From Pseudomonas nunensis (GTDB taxonomy: Bacteria; Pseudomonadota; Gammaproteobacteria; Pseudomonadales; Pseudomonadaceae): a stretch of DNA of 64,000 bases. The stretch covers positions 1,180,501 through 1,244,500 of the forward strand of contig NZ_CP101125.1 of assembly GCF_024296925.1 (NCBI RefSeq), in the 5' to 3' direction. Shown here piece after piece: positions 1 through 11,800 of this stretch (positions are counted from its first letter, which is position 1; every line of letters begins with the position of its first letter). Both the position numbers and the translations under genes were made by a program. The notes beneath the pieces were generated by a model. The model made no database searches and had not been told where the DNA came from. It saw nothing but the letters and a program-made list of their open reading frames with translations.

Positions 1-3000
1 CGCGACAGTGACTGCGAATTCCACTTCATGTCGTTCGCCTTCGACGGTGCGCATGAACGCTGGCTGACCAGCCTGACCCACGGTGCGTCGCTGCTTATCC
101 GCGATGACAGCCTGTGGACCCCGGAACAGACCTACAACGCCATGCGCGACCACGGCGTCACCGTCGTGGCATTCCCGCCGGTGTACCTGCAACAACTGGC
201 CGAACACGCCGAGCGTGAAGGGCATCCGCCGAAGGTGCGCATCTACTGCTTTGGCGGCGACGCGGTGCCGGCCGCGAGTTTCGAGCGGGTCAAGCGCGCC
301 CTCGATCCGGACTACATCATCAACGGCTACGGCCCGACCGAAACCGTGGTCACGCCGCTGATCTGGAAGGCCGGGCGCGAGGTGCCGTGCGGTGCCGCGT
401 ACGCGCCAATTGGCAGCCGCATCGGCGACCGCAGCGCCTACGTGCTCGACGCCGACCTGAACCTGTTGCCCCAAGGCATGGCCGGTGAGTTGTACCTGGG
501 TGGCACCGGTCTGGCCCGGGGTTACCTGAACCGTCCGGGCCTGACCGCCGAACGCTTTGTCGCGGACCCGTTCAGCAACGTCGGTGGCTTGCTGTACCGC
601 ACCGGCGACCTGGTGCGCCAGCGTGCCGACGGTACTTTCGACTACCTGGATCGCATCGATAACCAAGTGAAAATCCGTGGTTTCCGTATCGAACTCGGCG
701 AAATCGAAGCGCGCTTGCAAGCCCTCGATGGCGTGCGCGAAGCGGTGGTGGTCGCCCAGGAAGGCACGGCTGGCAGCGGCAAGCGTCTGGTGGCCTACGT
801 GGTGGCGGATGCGTTGAACGCGGCGCGGGTTGATTTTGCCGAGAGCCTGCGCGAGCAATTGAAAGTCGCCTTGCCGGCGCACATGGTCCCGGCCTATTTG
901 CTGCTGCTCGAACGTCTGCCGCTGACCCCGAACGGCAAACTCGACCGCAAGAACCTGCCCAAGCCAGATGTCAGCCAATTGCAGCAAGCCTACGTGGCGC
1001 CGCAAAGCGCGCTGGAGCAGCAACTGGCGACGATCTGGCAGGACGTGTTGAAGATCGATCAGGTCGGCCTGAGCGACAATTTCTTCGAACTGGGCGGCGA
1101 TTCGATCATCTCCATTCAAGTGGTCAGCCGCGCCCGCCAGGCCGGGATTCGCTTCACACCGAAGGATTTGTTCCAGCACCAGACCATCCAGGCCTTGGCC
1201 ACGGTGGCGCGCCTGGGCGAACAGGCCCAGCTTATTGATCAGGGCCCGGTCACCGGCGAACTGGCGTTGTTGCCGGTGCAGCAAGTGTTCTTCGCCCAGA
1301 CTATTCCTGAGCGTCAGCACTGGAACCAGGCGGTGATGCTCAAGCCAACGCAAACCCTCGATGCCGTTGTGCTTGAACGGGCGTTGGGTGCGTTGATTAA
1401 CCATCACGACGGCTTGCGCTTGAGCTTTGTCGAGCAGGCCGATGGCTGGCAGGCGCAGTACCGCGCGATCAATCAACAGGCAGACGGAATTGTCTGGGCG
1501 GTCGATGTCGCCGACGCCGCAGGGCTGGAAGCCGTGGCCAATGAAGCGCAACGCAGCCTGAACCTGCAAGGCGGGCCGCTGGTGCGTGCAGTGCTGGCCA
1601 ACCTCGACGACGGCAGCCAGCGCTTGCTGCTGGCGATCCATCACCTGGTGGTGGACGGCGTGTCGTGGCGGATTCTGTTTGACGATCTGCAAACCGCGTA
1701 TCGCCAATTGTCGGCGGGTGAACCGCTGCAATTGCCAGCCAAGACCAGTGCCGCCAAGGCCTGGGCCGAACACCTGCAAAGCTATGCGCGCAGTGCGCCG
1801 TTGCAACAGGAATTGGCCTACTGGCAACAACAGTTGCAAGGCGCCGACGTGGCGCTGCCGTGCGACAACCCAGAGGGTGGGCAACAGAACCGCCATGCGC
1901 TGACCGTTCGCACGCAACTGAACAAAGCACTGACCCGGCAACTGCTGCAAGACGCCCCGGCGGCTTATCGCACGCAGGTTAACGACCTGCTGCTGACCGC
2001 GCTGGCTCGGGCCATGGTGCGCTGGACCGGCGCCGACAGCACGTTGATTCAGCTTGAAGGCCATGGCCGCGAAGAACTGTTCGACGGCGTGGACCTGACC
2101 CGCACCGTGGGTTGGTTCACCAGCCTGTTCCCGGCCAAACTGACGCCGACCGCCGACCTCGGCGGCTCGCTGAAACAGATCAAGGAACAGCTGCGCAGCA
2201 TCCCGAACAAAGGCATCGGTTTTGGTGCGCTGGCGCATTTGGGCGACGACGCCGCGCGTGAGGCGCTGGGTCAGTTGCCGGTGCCGCGCCTGACGTTCAA
2301 CTACCTGGGGCAGTTCGACGGCAGCTTCACCGAAGCCGATGGCGCGCTGTTCGTGCCGTCCAGTGAAGCGGCCGGCGATGAACTCGATGACGGCGCGCCA
2401 CTGGCCAACCACCTGGCCCTCAACGGTCAGGTGTACGGCGGTGAATTGAACCTGGGCTGGACCTTCAGCCGCGAGATGTTCAACGAGGCGACCATCCAGC
2501 AACTGGCCGACGATTACGCGCTGGAACTGCAAGCGCTGATCGCCCATTGCTGCCAGGCCGGGCAACACGGCGTCACGCCGTCGGACTTCCCGCTGGCGTG
2601 CTTGAACCAGGCACAACTCGACGGCTTGCCGTTGGCGCCGCAGTTGATCGAAGACCTTTATCCACTGTCGCCGATGCAGCAGGGCATGCTGTTCCACGCG
2701 GTGTACGAAGAAGCCACTGGCGATTACATCAACCAGATGCGCCTCGACGTCGAAGGGCTCGACCCCGAGCGTTTCCATCAAGCGTGGCAAGCGGCGGTGG
2801 AGGCCCACGACATCCTGCGCACCCGTTTCGTCTGGCAGGGCGAACTGGACGCGCCGGTGCAAGTGGTCAGCAAACACGTGCAGATGCCTTACAGCCTGCA
2901 TGACCTGCGCGCCGAGCCGCAGCTTGAACAGGCGTTGCAGACCCTCGCCGACATCGAGCGTCAACGCCTGGACCTGAACGCATCGACCTTGCTGCGTCTG

Positions 3001-5805
3001 GTGATTGCGCGGGTCGACGACAACCGTCATCACCTGATCTACACCAACCATCACATCCTGATGGACGGCTGGAGCAACTCGCAGTTGCTCGGCGAAGTGC
3101 TGCAACGCTACAGCGGCCAGTTCCAGGCGACCCATGGCGGACGTTATCGCGACTACATCAACTGGCTGCAACGCCAGGACGCCGCCGCCAGCGAAGCCTT
3201 CTGGCTGCCGGCGCTGCGCAACCTCGACGAACCAACGCGCCTGGCCCAAGCCGTGGCCCGGCCAGCGGACGCTGACGAGCAAGGTTATGCCGATCACTTC
3301 CAGGTGCTGGACGCCGAACAGACCTTGCGCCTGAGCGAGTTCGCCCGCGCCTCGAAAGTCACGGTCAACACTTTGGTGCAAGCCGCATGGCTGCTGTTGC
3401 TGCAACGCTACACCGGCAAATCCACCGTGGCCTTCGGCGCCACTGTGGCCGGACGTCCTGCGGACCTGCCGGGTGTCGAGCAACAGATCGGTCTGTTCAT
3501 CAACACCTTGCCGGTCATCGCCAGCCCACAGGCGCAGCAGTCGCTGGGCAGTTGGTTGCAAGCGGTGCAGGCGCAGAACCTGGCGCTGCGGGAGTTCGAA
3601 CACACCGCGTTGTTCGATATCCAGCGCTGGGCCGGGCAGGGCGGCGAAGCCCTGTTCGACAGCATCATGGTGTTCGAGAACTACCCGATTTCCGAGGCCC
3701 TGGAACAGGGCGCACCGCAGGGACTGCGTTTTGGTCCGGTGGCGAATCACGAACAAACCAACTACCCGCTGACATTGCTGGTGAGCCTGGACCGTCAATT
3801 GTCGGTGCACATGAGCTATCAGCGCGGCAGTTTTGCCCAGGCGACCATCGAGCAACTGGCGGGGCATTTGCAACATCTGCTGAGCCAGATGACCGCGCCG
3901 GAACGTTGCCTCGGTGAGTTGGCATTGCTCGACGATGCTGAACAACGCCAGGTGTTGCTGGACTGGAACCCGGTAGACGAAGCGTTCGCCCAGGACCTGT
4001 GCATTCACCAGTTGATCGATCAACAAGTGGCGGCGCAACCGAACGCGTTGGCGGTGACCTTTGCCAACAAGCAACTGACCTATGCCGAACTCGATGCCCG
4101 GGCCAATCGCCTGGCGCACAAACTGATCGAACTGGGCGTCGGCCCAGAAGTGCGGGTCGGCGTGGCGATGCAGCGTTCCGACAGCCTGCTGGTCGCATTG
4201 CTCGCGGTGCTCAAGGCCGGTGGCGCCTACGTGCCGCTGGACCCGGATTACCCGGCCGAACGGGTCGCCTACATGCTCGAAGACAGCCACGCTCTGGTGC
4301 TGCTGACTGAACAAGCCATCGCCGCCACCCTGTCGGTGAGCGCCAATACCCAAGTGCTCTGGATCGATCAGGTCGAAGCGCAACTGGCGGCTTATCCGCA
4401 CACCACACCGCTCACCCGCGTCACGCCGGACAACCTGGCCTACGTGATCTACACCTCCGGTTCCACCGGCAAGCCGAAAGGCGTGTCCATTGCGCATCGC
4501 AACGTGCTGGCGCTGATCGACTGGTCGCAGTCGGTCTACAGCCGCGACGACATTCAAGGCGTGCTGGCCTCGACCTCGGTGTGCTTCGACTTGTCGGTGT
4601 GGGAGCTGTTTGTCACCCTGGCCAACGGCGGCTCGCTGATCATCGCGCGTAACGCGCTGGAACTGGTGCAACTGCCGGCGCGGGATCAAGTGCGCCTGAT
4701 CAATACCGTGCCGTCGGCGATCAATGCACTGCTGGGCGCGGATCAGATTCCGCCGAGCGTGCGCATCATCAATCTCGCCGGTGAACCCCTCAAGCAAAGC
4801 CTGGTGGATACGCTCTACGGGCAGGCGACGGTCGAGCATGTTTTCGACCTGTATGGCCCGTCGGAAGACACCACCTATTCCACCTGGACCCGGCGCGAGG
4901 CGGGCGGCAAGGCGAACATCGGTCGTGCGCTGAAACACACCGCCAGTTACTTGCTGGATGCCGATCTGCAACCGGTGCCGGTCGGTGTGTCGGCCGAGCT
5001 GTACCTGGCCGGCGCCGGCATCACTCGCGGTTACCTGGCACGTCCGGGCATGACCGCCGAGAAGTACGTGCCGAACCCGTTCTCCAGCACCGGCGAACGC
5101 CTGTACCGCACCGGTGACCTGTGCCGCTATCAGGCCGACGGTGTGCTCGAGTATCGCGGTCGCATCGACCATCAAGTGAAGATCCGCGGTTTCCGCATCG
5201 AGCTGAGTGAAATCGAAGCGCGGTTGCTGCAACAACCGGGCGTTCACGAGGTGGCGGTACTCGCCCAGGAAGCCCAGGGCGGTCAGCAATTGGTGGCCTA
5301 CGTGGTCGCGCCGCAACTCGACCTGAACGCCGCTGACGCCCAGCGTCAATTGCGCGATGAACTCAAGGCCGGGCTCAAGGCCAGCCTGCCGGACTACATG
5401 GTCCCGGCGCATCTGCTGTTCATCGAACAACTGCCGCTGACCCCCAACGGCAAGCTCGACCGCAAGGCGTTGCCGAGCGTGGACGCGAGCCAGCTGCAGG
5501 CCAGTTATGTCGCGCCACACAGCGAACTTGAGCAACAGGTCGCCGCGATCTGGCAGCACGTGTTGACCGTCGAGCGCATCGGTTTGAACGACCACTTCTT
5601 CGAGCTCGGCGGCCACTCGCTGCTGGCCGTCAACGTGGTCTCGCGGGTCGCCCTCGAACTGGGCCTGACCCTGACCCCGCAATTGCTATTCCAGTACCCC
5701 GTCCTCAGGGATTTCGTCGCGCAACTCGACACCGACGGCGGGGCCATCAACGAACAGAAACTGAACAAGCTGGAAAGCCTGCTTGACGAAATGGAGGAAG
5801 TCTAA
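1..5805 (+). CDS. Pyoverdine side-chain NRPS, 3' part (A-T-E-C-A-T), PvdI/PvdJ type
   Basis: The reading frame is open at base 1, so this is the C-terminal part of a larger peptide synthetase. Domain order by nucleotide: A (to about 960), T (GGDS near 1096), E (HHLVVDG at 1638), C of the MQQGMLF type that accepts a D-residue (HHILMDG near 3050), A (about 4000-5470), T (FFELGGHS near 5598). The first A pocket reads D-G-E-A-C-G-G-V-T, which I recall as the Lys signature of pyoverdine synthetases. The second reads D-L-W-N-N-A-L-T-Y, close to the known Ala code DLFNNALTY. The fragment should therefore add D-Lys and then L-Ala. There is no thioesterase, so the chain passes on. The stop TAA shares its last base with the ATG of the next NRPS, which indicates translational coupling. 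The exact Pvd letter cannot be settled without the upstream part. Confidence 0.93.
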   Translation, partial: RDSDCEFHFMSFAFDGAHERWLTSLTHGASLLIRDDSLWTPEQTYNAMRDHGVTVVAFPPVYLQQLAEHAEREGHPPKVRIYCFGGDAVPAASFERVKRALDPDYIINGYGPTETVVTPLIWKAGREVPCGAAYAPIGSRIGDRSAYVLDADLNLLPQGMAGELYLGGTGLARGYLNRPGLTAERFVADPFSNVGGLLYRTGDLVRQRADGTFDYLDRIDNQVKIRGFRIELGEIEARLQALDGVREAVVVAQEGTAGSGKRLVAYVVADALNAARVDFAESLREQLKVALPAHMVPAYLLLLERLPLTPNGKLDRKNLPKPDVSQLQQAYVAPQSALEQQLATIWQDVLKIDQVGLSDNFFELGGDSIISIQVVSRARQAGIRFTPKDLFQHQTIQALATVARLGEQAQLIDQGPVTGELALLPVQQVFFAQTIPERQHWNQAVMLKPTQTLDAVVLERALGALINHHDGLRLSFVEQADGWQAQYRAINQQADGIVWAVDVADAAGLEAVANEAQRSLNLQGGPLVRAVLANLDDGSQRLLLAIHHLVVDGVSWRILFDDLQTAYRQLSAGEPLQLPAKTSAAKAWAEHLQSYARSAPLQQELAYWQQQLQGADVALPCDNPEGGQQNRHALTVRTQLNKALTRQLLQDAPAAYRTQVNDLLLTALARAMVRWTGADSTLIQLEGHGREELFDGVDLTRTVGWFTSLFPAKLTPTADLGGSLKQIKEQLRSIPNKGIGFGALAHLGDDAAREALGQLPVPRLTFNYLGQFDGSFTEADGALFVPSSEAAGDELDDGAPLANHLALNGQVYGGELNLGWTFSREMFNEATIQQLADDYALELQALIAHCCQAGQHGVTPSDFPLACLNQAQLDGLPLAPQLIEDLYPLSPMQQGMLFHAVYEEATGDYINQMRLDVEGLDPERFHQAWQAAVEAHDILRTRFVWQGELDAPVQVVSKHVQMPYSLHDLRAEPQLEQALQTLADIERQRLDLNASTLLRLVIARVDDNRHHLIYTNHHILMDGWSNSQLLGEVLQRYSGQFQATHGGRYRDYINWLQRQDAAASEAFWLPALRNLDEPTRLAQAVARPADADEQGYADHFQVLDAEQTLRLSEFARASKVTVNTLVQAAWLLLLQRYTGKSTVAFGATVAGRPADLPGVEQQIGLFINTLPVIASPQAQQSLGSWLQAVQAQNLALREFEHTALFDIQRWAGQGGEALFDSIMVFENYPISEALEQGAPQGLRFGPVANHEQTNYPLTLLVSLDRQLSVHMSYQRGSFAQATIEQLAGHLQHLLSQMTAPERCLGELALLDDAEQRQVLLDWNPVDEAFAQDLCIHQLIDQQVAAQPNALAVTFANKQLTYAELDARANRLAHKLIELGVGPEVRVGVAMQRSDSLLVALLAVLKAGGAYVPLDPDYPAERVAYMLEDSHALVLLTEQAIAATLSVSANTQVLWIDQVEAQLAAYPHTTPLTRVTPDNLAYVIYTSGSTGKPKGVSIAHRNVLALIDWSQSVYSRDDIQGVLASTSVCFDLSVWELFVTLANGGSLIIARNALELVQLPARDQVRLINTVPSAINALLGADQIPPSVRIINLAGEPLKQSLVDTLYGQATVEHVFDLYGPSEDTTYSTWTRREAGGKANIGRALKHTASYLLDADLQPVPVGVSAELYLAGAGITRGYLARPGMTAEKYVPNPFSSTGERLYRTGDLCRYQADGVLEYRGRIDHQVKIRGFRIELSEIEARLLQQPGVHEVAVLAQEAQGGQQLVAYVVAPQLDLNAADAQRQLRDELKAGLKASLPDYMVPAHLLFIEQLPLTPNGKLDRKALPSVDASQLQASYVAPHSELEQQVAAIWQHVLTVERIGLNDHFFELGGHSLLAVNVVSRVALELGLTLTPQLLFQYPVLRDFVAQLDTDGGAINEQKLNKLESLLDEMEEV

Positions 5806-8800
5806 TGGACAAGAGTGTTGCTTTGAGGATTGCCAAGCGCTTTATCACTCTGCCGCTGGACAAGCGCAAGTTGTACCTGGAGAAGATGCTCGAAGAGGGC
5901 GTGTCCCCGGCGAACTTGCCGATTCCCGAGGTCAAGTCAGGGTTTGAATCGATCCCGTTGTCCTACGCCCAGGAACGCCAGTGGTTCCTCTGGCAGATGG
6001 ACCCCCATAGCACCGCGTATCACATCCCCAACGCCTTGCGCCTCAAGGGCGAACTGGATGTGCCGGCGCTGGAACGCAGCTTCAATGCGCTGGTGCAGCG
6101 CCATGACAGCCTGCGCACGACGTTCATCGAGCAGGACGAAAAAACCGTCCAGGTGATCCATGGACAGATGCCGATCAGCATCGACATTCAAGCCCTCGAC
6201 GCTGACCTCGCCCCGGCAGTGCTGGACGAGCGGATCAAGGCATTTGTCGAGCAGGAAACTCACCGGCCTTTCGATTTGCAGCATGGGCCGCTGCTGCGGG
6301 TGTCGCTGCTCAAGGTCGCCGACGACGATCACGTCCTGGCACTGATCCAGCACCACATCATCTCCGATGGCTGGTCGATGCAAGTGATGGTCAAGGAATT
6401 GATCCAGCACTATGTCGCCCAGACCTCGGGTCAGCCGTTGACCCTGCCTGAGCTGACCGTGCAATACGCCGACTACGCGATCTGGCAGCGCCACTGGCTG
6501 GAAGCCGGGGAGCGCGAGCGCCAACTGGCGTACTGGACGGCGACGCTGGGCGGTGAGCAAACCGTGCTGGAGTTGCCGATCGATCATCCGCGCCCGGCGC
6601 TGCAAAGCTTTCGCGGCGCGCGGCTGGACCTGAATTTGTCGCCAGCCCTGGCCACTTCGCTCAAGCAACTGGCCCAACGCGAAGGCGCCAGCCTGTTCAT
6701 GGTGTTGCTGGCCTCGTTCCAGGCCTTGCTGCATCGCTACAGCGGCCAGCCCGATATCCGCGTCGGCGTGCCGGTGGCCAACCGCAACCGCGTGGAAACC
6801 GAGGGCCTGATCGGCTTCTTCGTCAACACTCAGGTGCTGAATGCGCAAGTGCACGGGCAGTTGCCGTTCAATCAATTGCTGGCCCAGGTCAAGCAATCGG
6901 CGATGGCGGCCCAGGCGCACCAGGACTTGCCGTTCGAGCAACTGATCGAAGCGTTGCAACCGGAACGCAGCCTGAGCCATAGCCCGGTGTTCCAGGTGAT
7001 GTACAACCACCAGGCACTGAATGACCAGACCCAGCAACAGAGCCGCGTGCAACTGCCGCAGTTGAGCGTCGAAAGCATTGTCTGGGAAGGGCGCACCGCG
7101 CAGTTTGACCTGACGCTGGGCACTTACGAATCGAACGACGGCGTATCGGCTGAGCTGACCTACGCCACGGATCTGTTCGAGCCAGCGACCATCGAGCGTC
7201 TGGCGCGGCATTGGCAAAACCTGCTGCAAGGCATCGTCGAGCAATCCAGCCAGCGCATCGGTGAGCTGGCGTTGCTGGACAGCGGCGAGCAAAGCGTTCT
7301 GTTGCAGGATTGGCATCGTGTGGTCGAGCACTCCGCGCAAGCGCCGTGCGTGCAGCAGCGCATCGCGGCTCAGGCGGAACAGACGCCGGATGCCGTCGCA
7401 CTGATAGTCGGCGAACACAGCCTGACCTATGCGCAACTGGACGCCCGCGCCAATCAACTCGCGCATAAGCTGATCGAAGCGGGTGTAGGCCCGGATCGTT
7501 TGGTGGGCATTGCCGTCGAGCGCAGCGTGGAAATGATTGTCGGCCTGTTGGCGATTCTCAAGGCTGGCGGTGCTTATGTGCCGCTGGACCCGGCGTACCC
7601 CGAGGATCGACTGGCCTACATGATCGAGGACAGCGGTCTTGAACTGCTGCTGACTCAGTCCCATCTGCAAGCACAGTTGCCGATTCCGGCCGGGCTCAAC
7701 ACCTTGTTGCTGGATCAGCCGCAAACGTGGCTGGCGGCGTATCCACAGACTTGCCCAACTGTGGCGCTGAATGGCGAACACCTGGCTTACGTGATCTACA
7801 CCTCCGGTTCGACCGGAAAACCGAAGGGCGTGATGGTGCGCCACGCCGCCCTGTGCAACTTCGTCGAAAGCATGGTTCATCAGCCGGGCCTGAATCCGCA
7901 TGACCGCATGCTGTCGCTGACCACCTTCTCGTTCGATATTTTCGGCCTGGAAATCTACGGCCCGCTGCTGGCCGGCGCCCGAGTAGTCCTGACCGGCAAG
8001 GACGTGCACCAAGACCCGCAAGCCGTGCTCGAACTGATCGACCGCCACGGCGTGAGCGTGTTGCAAGCCACGCCATCAACCTGGCGCATGTTGCTCGACC
8101 ACGAACAGGCCTCGATCCTGACTGGCCGTACCTTCCTGTGTGGCGGCGAAGCACTGCCGCAGGAATTGGCCGAGCGCATGCTCGCGCTGTCGCCAAAAGT
8201 CTGGAACCTCTATGGCCCGACCGAAACCACAATCTGGTCAGCCCTGCATCCATTAACGCGCGAGAACGCCAAGCCGTACCTCGGCAAACCGATCGACAAC
8301 ACCGCGCTGTACATCCTCGGCAGTGACCTGGAACTCAACCCGATCGGCGCGCCGGGTGAACTGCTGATCGGCGGCGACGGCCTCGCACGCGGTTATTTCG
8401 AGCGTCCATCGCTGACCGCCGAACGCTTCGTGCCAGACCCGTTTTCCTCCAGCGGCGAGCGTTTGTACCGTACCGGCGACCTGACCCGTTACCGCGCCGA
8501 GGGCGTGATCGAGTACATCGGCCGCATCGACCATCAAGTGAAAATCCGTGGCTTCCGCATCGAACTCGGCGAGATCGAAGCGCGCCTGTTGGCGCTCGAT
8601 AGCGTGCGCGAAACCGTCGTCGTGGCGCAGGACGGCCCGACCGGGCCACAGCTGGTGGGTTACGTGGTCGCGGCAACAGCTGTCGAGGATGAAGCCGCGT
8701 TGCGTGCTGAACTCAAGGCCAGCCTCAAAGCCGAATTGCCGGAATACATGGTGCCTGCGCACCTGTTGTTCCTCGCGCAATTGCCGCTCACGCCCAACGG

Positions 8801-11800
8801 CAAGGTCGACCGCAAGGCATTGCCGTCGCCGGATGCCAGCCTGCTGCAATCGACGTACATCGCGCCGCAAACCGCGACTCAGCACAAAGTGGCCGAGATC
8901 TGGCAAGCAGTGCTCAAACTGGAGCAGGTCGGTTTAAGCGACAACTTCTTCGAACTCGGCGGCCACTCGTTGCTGGTCACCCAAGTGATTTCTCGCGTGC
9001 GCCAAGCGCTGAATGTTCAGGTGCCGTTGCGCACGTTGTTCGAACACAGCACGTTGCAGGACTTCGTCGCGGCACTCGGCGTGGAGCCGGCACACGCCGA
9101 GCCCGCCATTGTCGCGCTGCCACGCCAGCAACCGATGGCGTTGTCGTATGCCCAGGAACGCCAGTGGTTCCTCTGGCAATTGGAGCCGACCAGCAGCGCT
9201 TACCATGTGCCAGCGGCGTTGCGCCTGCGCGGCACTTTGGACCTGGCGGCGTTGCAGAATAGCTTCGACACGTTGATCACCCGCCACGAATCCCTGCGCA
9301 CTCGTTTCATTCAACAAAACGAACAGACCTGGCAGCAGATCGATGCGCCGTCGCCCCTGGCCCTCACGGTGCAAACCCTCGATGGCGGACTCGACGACGA
9401 ACGCCTCAAGGCGTTGGTGGCCGAAGAAACCCTGGCGCTGTTCGACCTGCAACAAGGTCCGCTGCTGCGGGTCAAGTTGCTGAAGCTGGCCGCCGACGAT
9501 CACGTCCTGGTCCTGACCCTGCACCACATCGTCTCCGATGGCTGGTCGATGCAGGTCATGGTCGATGAATTGATCGAACTCTACGCCGGTTACAGCGTGG
9601 GCCAGCCGCGCCAACTGCCGGCGCTGGCGGTGCAATACGCCGACTATGCCGTGTGGCAACGGCAGTGGATGGAGGCCGGTGAACGGGAGCGCCAACTGGG
9701 TTACTGGACCGCGCAACTGGGCGGCGATCAGCCGTTGCTGGAGTTGCCGGCGGACCGTCCGCGTCCGGCCGAGCAAAGCTATCGCGGTGCGCGTCAGGAC
9801 ATCCCGCTGAACGCGGAACTGGCCACGGCACTGAAGCAAGTGGCGCAACGGGAAAACGTCACCCTGTTTGCACTGTTGCTGGCCTCGTTCCAGACCTTGC
9901 TGCATCGCTACAGCGGCCAGGCCGACATTCGCGTCGGCGTGCCGGTGGCCAACCGCAACCGCCTCGAAACCGAAGGCTTGATCGGCTTCTTCGTTAACAC
10001 CCAGGTGCTCAAGGCCGAGATCGACAGTCAGCAGACGTTCCGTGGTTTGCTGCAACAGGTCAAAAACACCGTGCTCGGCGCCCAGGCCCATCAAGACCTG
10101 CCGTTCGAGCAACTGGTCGATGCCCTGCAACCGGAACGCAGCCTCAGCCACAGTCCGTTGTTCCAGGTGATGCACAACCACCAGAGCCAGGCCCGTGAAG
10201 CACGTGGCGCGGCGCGTCTGCCGCAGATCGAGATCGAAGGGCTGACCTGGGCTTCGCACACGGCGAAGTTCGACCTGACCCTCGACACCTTTGAATCCGT
10301 CGACAATGTCTGGGCCGAACTGACCTACGCCACTGACCTGTTCGACGCCGCGACCATGGCGCGCATGGCGGAGCATTGGACGAATCTGCTGAACGCCATC
10401 GTCGCCGATTGCGGCCAGCGCATCGCCGAGTTGCCGTTGCAGGACAACGCCGAACGTGAGGCAACGCTGCTGCAGTGGAACCCGGCCGTGGCGGATTTCC
10501 CAAGTCAACAATGTCTGCATGAACTGATCGAAGCCCAGGCCCTGCGTGCGCCCGAAGCGATTGCCGTGACTTACGGCGAGCAAAGCCTGAGCTACGCCGA
10601 GCTGAATGCGCGGGCCAACCCGCTGGCGCACAAACTGATTGAAAGCGGCGTCGGCCCGGACGTGCGCGTCGGCCTCGCGGTCGAGCGCAGCCTGGACATG
10701 CTGGTCGGCCTGCTGGCGATCCTCAAGGCTGGCGGCGCCTATGTGCCGCTGGACCCGACGTATCCAGAGGAGCGCCTGGCCTACATGATCAGCGACAGCG
10801 GCATTCGCCTGCTGTTGACCCAAAGCCATCTGCTCGGTCGCCTGCCGGTGCCGGACTCGGTGCGCAGCTTGATGCTGGATCAGGATCGCGACGGCCTCGA
10901 AGGCTACAGCGATGCCAATCCGCAAGTGGTCATGAGCCCGGACAACCTGGCTTACGTGATCTACACCTCCGGTTCCACCGGTCAGCCGAAGGGTACTTTG
11001 CTCGCCCATCACAACGTGCTGCGCCTGTTTGAAGCGACCCAAGACTGGTTCAATTTTGGCCCGCAGGATGTGTGGAGCCTGTTCCACTCCTACGCCTTCG
11101 ATTTCTCGGTCTGGGAAATTTTCGGCGCGCTGCTGTACGGCGGCAAACTGGTGGTGGTGCCGTACGAGGTCAGCCGTTCGCCGGAAGATTTCTACGCCTT
11201 GCTGTGCCGCGAGCGCATCAGCGTGCTCAACCAGACGCCGTCGGCGTTCAAGCAGTTGATGCAAGTCGCCTGCGCGCCGGAACATGCAGCGCTGCAACCG
11301 TCCCTGCGTTACGTGGTGTTCGGTGGCGAGGCGCTGGAGGTCAAGAGCCTGCGCCCGTGGTTCGAGCGTTTTGGCGACCAGGCTCCGCAACTGATCAACA
11401 TGTACGGCATCACCGAAACCACGGTGCACGTGACCTATCGTCCGTTGACTTTGGCGGACTTGCAGCGTGACGCGAGCAGTCCGATTGGCGAGCCGATTCC
11501 GGACTTGTCCTGGTATTTGCTCGACGGCGATCTGAACCCGGTCGCCAAGGGTTGCATCGGCGAGTTGTACGTCGGTCGCGCTGGCCTGGCCCGGGGTTAC
11601 CTGAACCGTGCCGACCTGACCTGCCTGCGCTTTATCCCGGACCCGTTCGCTGCCGACGGCGGTCGCCTGTACCGCACCGGCGACCTGGCGCGGTATCGCG
11701 CTGACGGCGTGATCGAGTACATCGGCCGCATCGACCACCAAGTGAAGATTCGCGGTTTCCGCATCGAACTCGGCGAAATCGAAGCGCAACTGCTGGAACA

